A stretch of 39,944 bases of DNA from an uncultured Dorea sp. Its GTDB lineage: Bacteria > Bacillota > Clostridia > Lachnospirales > Lachnospiraceae. The translations under genes were made by a program, and so were the position numbers. The stretch spans positions 1 through 39,944 of the forward strand of contig CAJURK010000027.1 of assembly GCA_910588745.1 (NCBI GenBank), read 5' to 3'. Below the pieces are notes generated by a model. The model was not told the origin of the DNA and ran no database searches. It was given only the letters and a program-made list of their open reading frames with translations. Shown here piece after piece: positions 1 through 6,771 of this stretch; positions within the stretch are counted from its first letter, which is position 1, and every line of letters starts with the position of its first letter.

Positions 1-217
1 GCAAGGCGGCCGCTCTAAAACGCATCTGTGGACGCTGCGCTCCGCAGAATGCAATCATGGAAGTAATCTGATCCCGCTCAATCAAAAGTCTCAGCATCTT
101 CCCCTTTCCCAGCAGATGTTCCTGTCCCGCGAATTCCTCCAGCGCCGCCGGCCGCAGCCTGCTTGCCAGAGGAGCCGCATATGTTCTGTCGTCAAAAAGC
201 GTCATCTGTTCCATCAT
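1..217 (-). CDS. rarA: Replication-associated recombination protein A (RarA/MgsA), N-terminal fragment
   Basis: The 72 readable codons begin MMEQMTLFDD and contain PLASRLRP, LEEFAGQEHLLGKGK and a TSMI segment. These are the N-terminal hallmarks of RarA, the AAA+ ATPase that acts at stalled replication forks. The start at 217 is supported by an AGGAG six bases upstream. In the family the next residues are an aromatic followed by GPPGxGKT (Walker A). Here the reading frame stays open but reads AFCGAQRPQM and then unrelated residues, so family similarity ends near base 52. The rest of the gene would lie outside the window. Either the gene is truly broken at the nucleotide-binding loop or the first ~50 bases are a sequence-end artefact. 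The family identification is solid for the visible part; the state of the gene is not. Confidence 0.75.
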   Translation of the reverse strand, partial: MMEQMTLFDDRTYAAPLASRLRPAALEEFAGQEHLLGKGKMLRLLIERDQITSMIAFCGAQRPQMRFRAAAL

Positions 218-551
218 ATTTTGCTCCTGTCCTATGTTAAGATATCATCCCCATAAAACTGCCCTGCCAGAACGATATCCATTTCTTTCCTACACCTATC
301 ATATCCTATTCTTGTCTGTCAGGCAATCAGTTTCTAAATCGGCAGAATCGAAATTACTTGCCATTCGCCGCCGGAAAGCGTATGCTAATCCCAGGAAGAA
401 TTTTTGAACGGCTGTTGAGCGGGACGCTCTAAAGCGCGGCAAAAAAATGCAATGATACAATTCCTCTCTTTTTCTGTGCAGATAAAGAGAGGAAAATGGA
501 CAAAATATATTTTATAATACAAAGCGAACAATGAAACGAGGAGGTTTCCCT
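218..551. other. Intergenic region with a perfect hairpin before the AraC-type gene
   Basis: This gap separates the divergent rarA and AraC-type genes. No gene is visible in it. It holds a perfect 11-bp inverted repeat (TTCCTCTCTTT at 461-471 and AAAGAGAGGAA at 484-494, 12-nt loop). It also holds a TATAAT at 513-518 with no good -35 element, and a CGCTCTAAAGCG near-palindrome at 425-436. The first in-frame ATG of the following gene (531) has no ribosome site, whereas AGGAGG at 539-544 precedes the ATG at 552. The sequence therefore supports a short leader rather than translation from 531. Confidence 0.55.
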
Positions 552-1397
552 ATGGAATGGGTCAAAAGATTAAACCAGAGCATACAGTACATGGAAGAAC
601 ATTTGACTGATGAGATTGATATTGAGCGGCTTGCCCGAATCGCCTGCTGCTCCAGCTATCATTTCCAGAGAATGTTTGCGTATATGGCGGGCGTAACGTT
701 ATCGGAATATATCCGAAGAAGAAAGATGTCTTTAGCGGCGGTGGATTTGCAAAACACAGACGTAAAGATCATTGATATTGCAGAAAAATACGGCTACCAC
801 TCCCCAACGTCATTTAACAGAGCCTTTCAGGGAATCCATGGCATCGCCCCATCTTCTGCCAGGGAAGAAGGCGTATCTGTGAAATCTTTTCCTCCCATTA
901 CATTTAAGGTTACCGTGAAAGGAGCAGAAGAAATGAATTACCGTATTGAAAAGAAAGATGCGTTTCGCATTATCGGCGTATCCTCGCCGCTGTCGAAAGA
1001 AATAGAACATAACTTTACCATTGTGCCAAAAATGTGGCAGGAAGCTGCTATGAACGGAACCATACAGCAGTTAGCCAAAATGATAGATACCGAGCCTTAC
1101 GGACTTTTAGGCGTCAGCGCCTGCGGCGATGAGGAAGACTGGAAATATTTTATTGCCGTTCCCAGCGAAAAAGAACGCGGCCAGTTTGAAGAATACACGA
1201 TTCCCGCCTCAACATGGGCCGTATTCCCGGGAGAAGGAACCAACCAATCCATTCAGGAATTAGAGCAGCGTATTGTAACCGAATGGCTCCCCTCCTCCGG
1301 ATACGAATACGCCAACGCCCCGGATATCGAAGTATACTTAAATCCGGATCCGCAAAACGCAAAATATGAGGTATGGATTCCTGTTATCAAAAAATAA
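552..1397 (+). CDS. AraC-family transcriptional regulator with GyrI-like effector-binding domain
   Basis: The 281-residue protein has an AraC/XylS DNA-binding domain at about residues 5-105, with two helix-turn-helix units. The second contains IIDIAEKYGYHSPTSFNRAF and a GIAPS ending typical of the family. Residues ~125-281 form a GyrI/Rob-type small-molecule binding domain (MNYRIEKKDAFRIIGV, then YGLLGV and a final VWIPV strand). Proteins of this layout usually sense hydrophobic drugs or metabolites and activate efflux or detoxification genes. The start was set at 552 because AGGAGG lies seven bases upstream; an upstream ATG at 531 lacks a ribosome site. It stands alone between divergent rarA and a convergent haemerythrin gene, so its target is not evident. 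The family is certain, the ligand unknown. Confidence 0.88.
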   Translation: MEWVKRLNQSIQYMEEHLTDEIDIERLARIACCSSYHFQRMFAYMAGVTLSEYIRRRKMSLAAVDLQNTDVKIIDIAEKYGYHSPTSFNRAFQGIHGIAPSSAREEGVSVKSFPPITFKVTVKGAEEMNYRIEKKDAFRIIGVSSPLSKEIEHNFTIVPKMWQEAAMNGTIQQLAKMIDTEPYGLLGVSACGDEEDWKYFIAVPSEKERGQFEEYTIPASTWAVFPGEGTNQSIQELEQRIVTEWLPSSGYEYANAPDIEVYLNPDPQNAKYEVWIPVIKK

Positions 1398-1439
1398 GCG
1401 TAACTTCTATATGGAACCGCACATTTGAAACAAAGATGG

Positions 1440-1491
1440 AAAGAAAGCATACGAAGCGCCGTATATTTACAGTGCTTCGCATGCTTTCTTT
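1440..1491. terminator. Bidirectional terminator between convergent genes
   Basis: An 18-bp stem with a single mismatch (AAAGAAAGCAT-A-CGAAGC against GCTTCG-C-ATGCTTTCTTT) encloses a 16-nt loop. It sits between the stop codons of the AraC-type gene and the haemerythrin gene. T-rich flanks on both strands suit termination in both directions. Confidence 0.75.
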
Positions 1492-1503
1492 GCTTCTTTG
1501 TTA

Positions 1504-1926
1504 TTAGATTTTCTCTGCATTATCAGCCATGAACCGATACTCCGCTACCGAGCGGTCAAAACCCTGAATGTGACGCACCAGCCAGTCCACTACGTTAACC
1601 TCAACCTGTTTCACAAACGCTTCCGACGGCCCTTCTTCCTCTTCCAGCATATCGTAGAGTTCTTTCACCGTATTTTGCAGTTCTTTATGTCTTTCCTTGT
1701 GTTCTGCAAGTCCCGGATAACCAATCTCTTCCTGTAATTTCTCTTCCTCGCCAAAATGGAACTCCACGTATTCATCCAGATAGTCCAGCATCTTAATGGC
1801 GTCTACGCGCCCCACATTCTCTTCTAACTTTGCCAAAAACTGATTCGTACGGTCAATCAGTTCCTTATGCTGCGTATCAATCATCTCGTTTCCTGTAATC
1901 AAATTTTCATCAAATTCTATTCTCAT
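1504..1926 (-). CDS. Bacteriohaemerythrin (single-domain di-iron oxygen-binding protein)
   Basis: This is a 140-residue single-domain haemerythrin. All seven di-iron ligands can be placed: H20, H57, E61, H76, H80, H119 and D124, within DTQHKEL, FHFGEEE, HKERH and HIQGFD. Such proteins bind O2 reversibly and in anaerobes are thought to sense, store or scavenge oxygen, or to handle iron or NO. The ATG at 1926 is chosen over one eight codons upstream because AGGAGG lies seven bases before it. It begins about 50 bases after the flavin reductase-rubredoxin gene on the same strand, so the two are probably cotranscribed and share a role in oxygen or NO defence. There is no fused signalling domain. 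Confidence 0.93.
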   Translation of the reverse strand: MRIEFDENLITGNEMIDTQHKELIDRTNQFLAKLEENVGRVDAIKMLDYLDEYVEFHFGEEEKLQEEIGYPGLAEHKERHKELQNTVKELYDMLEEEEGPSEAFVKQVEVNVVDWLVRHIQGFDRSVAEYRFMADNAEKI

Positions 1927-1975
1927 CTTTCTGCCTCCTATTGCGTTCATTTTACCTGATAAAGTATTCCCTTCG

Positions 1976-2578
1976 TTACAGCGGATTGAAGTCCGACGCC
2001 GGATGTTTACACCAGGGACAAATGAAATCCTCCGGCAGTACGTCGCCCTCGTAAATATATCCGCAGACGCTGCAGATAAATCCCTTCTTTTTCTCGGAAT
2101 CCTTCGGAGCCGTCTTCACATGCTTTTGATAATAGCTGTAGGTAATCGACTCGGCCTCTGACAGAACCTCTCCCCCGGTTACATCTGCAAGAAACAGGGT
2201 ATGGGTTCCAAGATCCGTCGATGAAACCACCTTTGCCGAAAGATAAGCGTTCGTTTCTTGCGCAACATAGACAACGCCGTTCTCTGCCCGCGGACAGTCC
2301 ATTCCTTCCAGTTTATCTGTCTGGGCGCCGCTCTGAAATCCCCAGCGCTTATAGGTATCAAACGTTGACCCCTCCGTAAGCATGGAGACGTTAAAGACGC
2401 CTGTGCGCAGAATCATATCATGGGTATAATTCTTTTTATTTACCGCGATTGTAATGCGGTTCGGCTCCGTAGTAACCTGAACGGCGGTATTGATAATACA
2501 TCCGTTATCCTTTTCTCCTTCTCTGGCCGTCAGGACAAATAGTCCGTAGGTCAGCTTAAACATTGCTTTCTTATCCAT
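1976..2578 (-). CDS. Flavin reductase-like / rubredoxin fusion (high-molecular-weight rubredoxin type)
   Basis: Residues ~1-155 are a flavin reductase-like FMN-binding domain (KLTYGLFVLT, IAVNKKNYTHD, GTHTLFLADV). Residues ~165-200 are a rubredoxin domain with the four iron-ligating cysteines C169, C172, C187 and C190 (ICSVCGYIYEG and ICPWCKHPASDF). The layout matches the Hrb of Moorella-type clostridia, an NAD(P)H-dependent electron donor to flavodiiron proteins that reduce O2 or NO. No flavodiiron protein gene is next door; the downstream neighbour is a haemerythrin instead. A sigma-A-like promoter precedes it (2603-2631). The domain calls are firm; the physiological electron acceptor is inferred. 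Confidence 0.9.
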   Translation of the reverse strand: MDKKAMFKLTYGLFVLTAREGEKDNGCIINTAVQVTTEPNRITIAVNKKNYTHDMILRTGVFNVSMLTEGSTFDTYKRWGFQSGAQTDKLEGMDCPRAENGVVYVAQETNAYLSAKVVSSTDLGTHTLFLADVTGGEVLSEAESITYSYYQKHVKTAPKDSEKKKGFICSVCGYIYEGDVLPEDFICPWCKHPASDFNPL

Positions 2579-2602
2579 TTTTCTTCCCTCCTACTTCCTA
2601 TT

Positions 2603-2631
2603 ACTATACTCGGTCTTTCACTTTTTTACAA
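2603..2631 (-). promoter_or_regulatory. Sigma-A-type promoter of the rubredoxin-haemerythrin operon
   Basis: On the minus strand a TTGTAA -35 (2626-2631) and a TATAGT -10 (2603-2608) are separated by exactly 17 bases, about 25 bases upstream of the flavin reductase-rubredoxin start codon. Confidence 0.6.
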
Positions 2632-2688
2632 GCAACTTTATAAATCTTATCAATCTACTTCCAGACAACCAGTTACAAAGCCCCTGGT

Positions 2689-2737
2689 ATCAGAAAAACG
2701 CTGGAATGAATCTCTCCATCCAGCGCCAGTTTCTGAT
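2689..2737 (-). terminator. Terminator of the glycolytic operon
   Basis: Immediately after the gpmI stop codon the minus strand forms a CGCTGGA/TCCAGCG stem (2699-2725) followed by TTTTT (2694-2698). An outer ATCAGAAA/TTTCTGAT pairing extends the stem to 2689-2737. It ends the gap-pgk-tpiA-gpmI transcript. Confidence 0.75.
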
Positions 2738-2740
2738 CTT

Positions 2741-4279
2741 TTATTTTATCAGCAGCGACGTTCCCGTCATCTCTTTTGGCTGTTCCATCCCCATCAGCTC
2801 AATCAGGGTCGGAATGATATCCGCAAGACATCCGCCCTCCCTAAGCCTATAAGCCGGATCGGCGTTAACCAGAATAAACGGAACCGGATTCGTTGTGTGG
2901 GCGGTAAACGGTTCTCCGGTCTCCTCATCAATTAACTGCTCCGCATTGCCATGATCCGCGCAGATAAACATCTGTCCGTCTACTTCTTTAATGGCGTCCA
3001 CCGTCTTACCTACGCACTTATCCACTGCTTCAATCGCCTTAATAGCAGCGGCTTCCACACCGGTATGGCCCACCATATCCGGATTCGCGAAATTAATAAT
3101 CACCACGTCATACTTACCGGACTTAATAGCTTCCACCAGCTTATCGCACACCTCGTAGGCGCTCATCTCCGGTTTCAGGTCATAAGTCGCAACTTTCGGC
3201 GATTTAACAAGAATGCGGTCCTCGCCGTCATTTGGTTCTTCTACGCCGCCATTGAAGAAGAACGTAACATGCGCATACTTCTCTGTTTCTGCGATCCTTG
3301 CCTGCTTCAAGCCGTTTGCAGCCAGAAACTCTCCAAACGTATTGGTAATCTCTTCTTTTACAAACGCAATCTGTTTGTTCGGAATAGTAACGTCATATTC
3401 TGTAAAGCATACATAGGTCGTCTTTACTCTCTCTCCCCGGTCAAAGCCTGTAAAATCATCCATACAGAAGGTTCTGGTGATCTCTCTTGCCCGATCCGGA
3501 CGGAAGTTGAAGAAAATAATAGAATCATTCTCTTTGATTGTTGCCACCGGCGCGCCGTTCTTCTCCACCACGGTAGGAAGCACAAATTCATCCGTCACAT
3601 CCCGGTCATAAGAATTCTGAATGCCCTGCGGTCCGCTTACAGCCTTCTCTCCTTCTCCGTATACCAGCGCGCGGTAAGCCTTTTCTACACGCTCCCAGCG
3701 GTTATCCCTGTCCATAACGTAATAACGGCCCATCACGGTCGCCACTTCTCCTACGCCGATTTCTTTCATCTTCGCCTCTAACTCTTCCACATATTCCTTG
3801 CCGGATGCAGGCGGAGTATCACGTCCGTCCAGGAAACAGTGTACGTATACCTTCTCGATACCCTGTCTCTTTGCCAACTCCAAAAGCCCGTAAATATGAG
3901 TATTATGGCTGTGTACGCCGCCGTCAGATACAAGACCATACATATGCAGCGCTGAATTGTGTTTTTTAACATTTTCACAGGCAGACAGAAGCGCTTTATT
4001 TTCAAAGAAATCGCCGTCTTGGATTGCCTTCGTAATCTTGGTAAGATCCTGATATACAATGCGTCCTGCGCCCATATTCAGATGCCCCACCTCAGAATTA
4101 CCCATCTGTCCGTCAGGAAGACCTACTGCAAGTCCGCTGGCATTTCCTTTCACGAAAGGGCATTCCTTCATCAGCTTGTCCATCACAGGTCTCTCTGCCT
4201 GTGCCACTGCGTTGCCTTTCGCCTCGTCATTCAGGCCGTAGCCGTCTAAGATCATAAGTACTGTTGGTTTCTTGCTCAT
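2741..4279 (-). CDS. gpmI: 2,3-bisphosphoglycerate-independent phosphoglycerate mutase
   Basis: The enzyme interconverts 3- and 2-phosphoglycerate in the cytoplasm through a phosphoserine intermediate and two manganese ions. Its 512 residues equal the usual family length. The metal-binding start ILDGYGL is at residues 10-16, and the phosphorylated serine S62 lies in GNSEVGHLNMG. The RDTPP, YYVMDRDNRWER, FNFRPDRARE, FANPDMVGHTG and CADHGNAE blocks are all present. It is the last gene of the gap-pgk-tpiA-gpmI operon, with AGGAG upstream of its ATG and a terminator right after the stop. A 340-base spacer with a strong hairpin separates it from tpiA, so its expression may be set partly apart from the upstream genes. 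Confidence 0.97.
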   Translation of the reverse strand: MSKKPTVLMILDGYGLNDEAKGNAVAQAERPVMDKLMKECPFVKGNASGLAVGLPDGQMGNSEVGHLNMGAGRIVYQDLTKITKAIQDGDFFENKALLSACENVKKHNSALHMYGLVSDGGVHSHNTHIYGLLELAKRQGIEKVYVHCFLDGRDTPPASGKEYVEELEAKMKEIGVGEVATVMGRYYVMDRDNRWERVEKAYRALVYGEGEKAVSGPQGIQNSYDRDVTDEFVLPTVVEKNGAPVATIKENDSIIFFNFRPDRAREITRTFCMDDFTGFDRGERVKTTYVCFTEYDVTIPNKQIAFVKEEITNTFGEFLAANGLKQARIAETEKYAHVTFFFNGGVEEPNDGEDRILVKSPKVATYDLKPEMSAYEVCDKLVEAIKSGKYDVVIINFANPDMVGHTGVEAAAIKAIEAVDKCVGKTVDAIKEVDGQMFICADHGNAEQLIDEETGEPFTAHTTNPVPFILVNADPAYRLREGGCLADIIPTLIELMGMEQPKEMTGTSLLIK

Positions 4280-4622
4280 TGTTATATCTCCTTATATACG
4301 CTTTTTACAGCTCTTTTTCTCACTTTTCTATTATACTCCAAAATATCCAAATTGCAAACCTAAAACCCTGCTGTTCCATCACCTTTATCAGTTTTTTGGT
4401 CGCAGTTTACCAAATGGCCTGTAAACTGTAACAGTCTTTTCATCGCTTCTGCCGCCTCTTCTATCGGTCCCGAAATTGCTTTTGCCAGCTCTTTTGCAGT
4501 AATCGCCAGATACAACTTCATCAACAGGGCAAAATTTCCGGCGTCAATATGCATAAGACAGGCTGTACAGCCGGTTTTCACCAGCCATACAGCCTGTCTT
4601 ATACTACTGTAAGCCGAATCTA
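4280..4622 (-). other. tpiA-gpmI spacer with strong hairpin and a repeated motif
   Basis: No convincing gene is seen in this 343-base gap inside the glycolytic operon. Twenty bases after the tpiA stop lies a perfect 15-bp inverted repeat (4553-4567 against 4588-4602) whose loop can pair further through GCTGG/CCGGC. It has no following T-run, so it looks more like an RNA stability or processing structure than a terminator. Further on, CAGTTTAC (4403-4410) and GTAAACTG (4421-4428) form a second inverted repeat. Inside it is a 20-base motif that recurs at 27204-27223. A 73-codon open frame (4360-4581, GTG start) crosses the region but has no ribosome site and overlaps the hairpin. Confidence 0.6.
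4553..4602 (-). repeat. Perfect 15-bp inverted repeat after tpiA
   Basis: The arms ATAAGACAGGCTGTA (4553-4567) and TACAGCCTGTCTTAT (4588-4602) are exact complements around a 20-base loop that can form an inner GC stem. No poly-T follows on either strand. Confidence 0.7.
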
Positions 4623-5372
4623 TTATTTATAATTTACAATCTTTCCAAAATCCGGTTTCAGCGCTGCTCCGCCTACAAGTCCGCCGTCGATATCTGCCTG
4701 GGCAAATAATTCAGGAGCCGTAGCCGCGTTGACAGAACCGCCGTACTGGATACGGATTGCTTCTGCTGTCGCATCGTCATAAACTTCTGCGATGCAGGCG
4801 CGGATGCCTGCGCAAACCTCCTGAGCCTGCTCGGTCGTAGCTGTCTTGCCCGTTCCGATTGCCCAGATTGGCTCGTATGCAATCACCATGGTCTTAGCCT
4901 GCTCCGCCGTTACATTCTGAAGGCCGACTTTCACCTGCTGACGGATAAAGTCCATTGTCACGCCCTGCTCTCTCTGCTCCAGAGACTCTCCGCAGCACAT
5001 AATCGGAGTAATGCCGTGTTCAAAAGCCTTGAGTACCTTTTTATTTACAGTTTCGTTGGTCTCGGCAAAATACTCTCTTCTCTCAGAGTGTCCCAGAACC
5101 ACATATTTCACGCCTGCGTCTACCAGCATAGCCGGAGAAATCTCGCCTGTGTAAGCGCCCTTCTCCTCAAAATACATATTCTCGGCGCCAACCGCAATAT
5201 TGGTACCCTTTACTGCTTCTGCAACAGGGATGATATCAATCGCCGGAACGCAGAATACTACGTCTACGTCATCGCTTGCTACCAATGGTTTCAGCTCCTC
5301 AACCAACGCAACTGCTTCGCTTGGAGTCTTGTTCATTTTCCAATTGCCTGCAACAATTTTTCTTCTTGCCAT
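4623..5372 (-). CDS. tpiA: Triosephosphate isomerase
   Basis: This cytoplasmic enzyme interconverts dihydroxyacetone phosphate and glyceraldehyde 3-phosphate. The 249 residues match the family length. The catalytic set is complete: K12 in GNWKMNK, H95 in LGHSERRE and E167 in YEPIWAIGTGK, with the phosphate-binding GGSV and GGAAL loops near the C terminus. It lies 52 bases downstream of pgk on the same strand, with AAGGAG before the ATG, and is the third gene of the glycolytic operon. Confidence 0.98.
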   Translation of the reverse strand: MARRKIVAGNWKMNKTPSEAVALVEELKPLVASDDVDVVFCVPAIDIIPVAEAVKGTNIAVGAENMYFEEKGAYTGEISPAMLVDAGVKYVVLGHSERREYFAETNETVNKKVLKAFEHGITPIMCCGESLEQREQGVTMDFIRQQVKVGLQNVTAEQAKTMVIAYEPIWAIGTGKTATTEQAQEVCAGIRACIAEVYDDATAEAIRIQYGGSVNAATAPELFAQADIDGGLVGGAALKPDFGKIVNYK

Positions 5373-5424
5373 TTTTCTATTCTCCTTTTCACTTATATGA
5401 TCTCAAACAGGTTTATCCGTTGTT

Positions 5425-6618
5425 CTATTTATCGTTCGCAGCCGCTACGCCCGGAAGTTCTTTGCCTTCTAAAAATTCGAGGGAAGCGCCGCCGCCTGTT
5501 GAAATGTGCGTCATCTTATCGCCGAATCCAAGCTGATTTACCGCCGCCGCAGAATCGCCGCCGCCAATAATCGTCACTGCGTCTGTGTCTGCAAGCGCCT
5601 TTGCAACCGCTTCGGTTCCCGCCGCGAAATTCGGCATCTCAAAGCATCCCATCGGTCCGTTCCATACCACTGTCTTGGCGTCCTTAACAGCCTCGGCAAA
5701 AATCTTAGCTGTCTCTGGTCCGATGTCAAGTCCCTGCCAGCCGTCCGGAATCTCGCCGGCCTTTACCACCTTAGAATTTGCATCGTTCGAGAAATCATCC
5801 GCGATTACAGTGTCAACAGGAAGAAGCAGCTTCACGCCCTTCTCATCTGCCTTCTTTAACATATCCAAAGCGTAATCACAGTAATCAGCCTCCAAAAGAG
5901 AAGTTCCAACGCTTCCGCCCTGGGCTTTGCTGAACGTATAGGACATGCCTCCGCCGATAATCAGCGTGTCCACCTTGTCAAGAAGGTTTTCAATTACGGA
6001 AATCTTGCTGGAAACCTTTGCCCCGCCAAGGATCGCTACAAACGGTCTCTCCGGATTATTTACCGCGTTTCCAAGGAAATCAATCTCCTTCTGCATCAGA
6101 TAACCTACAGCGGCATCGTCTGTATACTGCGTTACTCCAACATTCGAGCAGTGCGCCCTGTGGGCGGTGCCAAACGCGTCGTTTACAAATACATCGCAAA
6201 GAGACGCAAGATCCTTAGAGAATGCTTCGCCGTTCTTTGTCTCTTCGATCCTGTAACGCGTATTTTCAAGAAGAATCACATCGCCGTCCGCCATTGCGTT
6301 AACGGCAGCTTTTACACTTTCATCTACAACCACGTTGCTCGGAACGAACTTCACTTCTTTGTCAAGCAGTTCAGAAAGCCTCTTAGCCACCGGCGCAAGA
6401 GAAAGCTCAGGCTTTGGCTCGCCCTTCGGTTTGCCAAGGTGCGAGCAGAGAATTACCTTTCCGCCCTCCGCAATCAGCTTCTTAATCGTAGGAAGCGCAG
6501 CTACCAGACGGTTCTCATCTGTAATCTTTCCATCAATCAAAGGTACGTTAAAATCGCATCTGCAAAGAACTCTTTTGCTCTTTACACAAATGTCATCTAC
6601 CGATTTCTTATTCAGCAT
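5425..6618 (-). CDS. pgk: Phosphoglycerate kinase
   Basis: The protein transfers the acyl phosphate of 1,3-bisphosphoglycerate to ADP. The 397 residues match single-domain bacterial Pgk. RCDFNVPL at the N terminus, SHLGKPKG, the NDAFGTAHR hinge motif, GGAKVSSK, WNGPMGCFE and the nucleotide-binding GGGDSAAAV are all present. It is the second gene of the gap-pgk-tpiA-gpmI operon. A GC-rich hairpin with a short T-run lies between gap and pgk and could lower pgk transcription relative to gap. AAGGAG precedes the ATG. Confidence 0.98.
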   Translation of the reverse strand: MLNKKSVDDICVKSKRVLCRCDFNVPLIDGKITDENRLVAALPTIKKLIAEGGKVILCSHLGKPKGEPKPELSLAPVAKRLSELLDKEVKFVPSNVVVDESVKAAVNAMADGDVILLENTRYRIEETKNGEAFSKDLASLCDVFVNDAFGTAHRAHCSNVGVTQYTDDAAVGYLMQKEIDFLGNAVNNPERPFVAILGGAKVSSKISVIENLLDKVDTLIIGGGMSYTFSKAQGGSVGTSLLEADYCDYALDMLKKADEKGVKLLLPVDTVIADDFSNDANSKVVKAGEIPDGWQGLDIGPETAKIFAEAVKDAKTVVWNGPMGCFEMPNFAAGTEAVAKALADTDAVTIIGGGDSAAAVNQLGFGDKMTHISTGGGASLEFLEGKELPGVAAANDK

Positions 6619-6668
6619 ATATTTATCTCCTTATATTATCAAATAATTTGCATATCATCCAGCGACAG

Positions 6669-6701
6669 AAAAAGGATCCGGCCCTGTCAGACCGGACCCT
6701 T
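6669..6701 (-). terminator. Possible attenuating terminator between gap and pgk
   Basis: The minus strand forms AAGG-G-TCCGG against CCGGA-T-CCTT around a 10-base loop, followed by a TTTTT run (complement of 6669-6673). It lies inside an operon, so it is more likely a partial terminator than an operon end. Confidence 0.55.
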
Positions 6702-6771
6702 CCTGAGTCTCTTATTCTTTCCGCGTACTGTAGTATCTATAGGAATACTCAGCAACAGCATCCGTTTACTC

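Noticed and set aside
2951..3781. A long plus-strand open frame of 276 codons opposite gpmI.
   Set aside because: It is an antisense shadow of a fully conserved gene, with no ribosome site and no family signature.
4360..4581. A 73-codon open frame with GTG start between tpiA and gpmI.
   Set aside because: It has no ribosome site, begins inside a strong hairpin and crosses a repeated non-coding motif; no family is recognisable.
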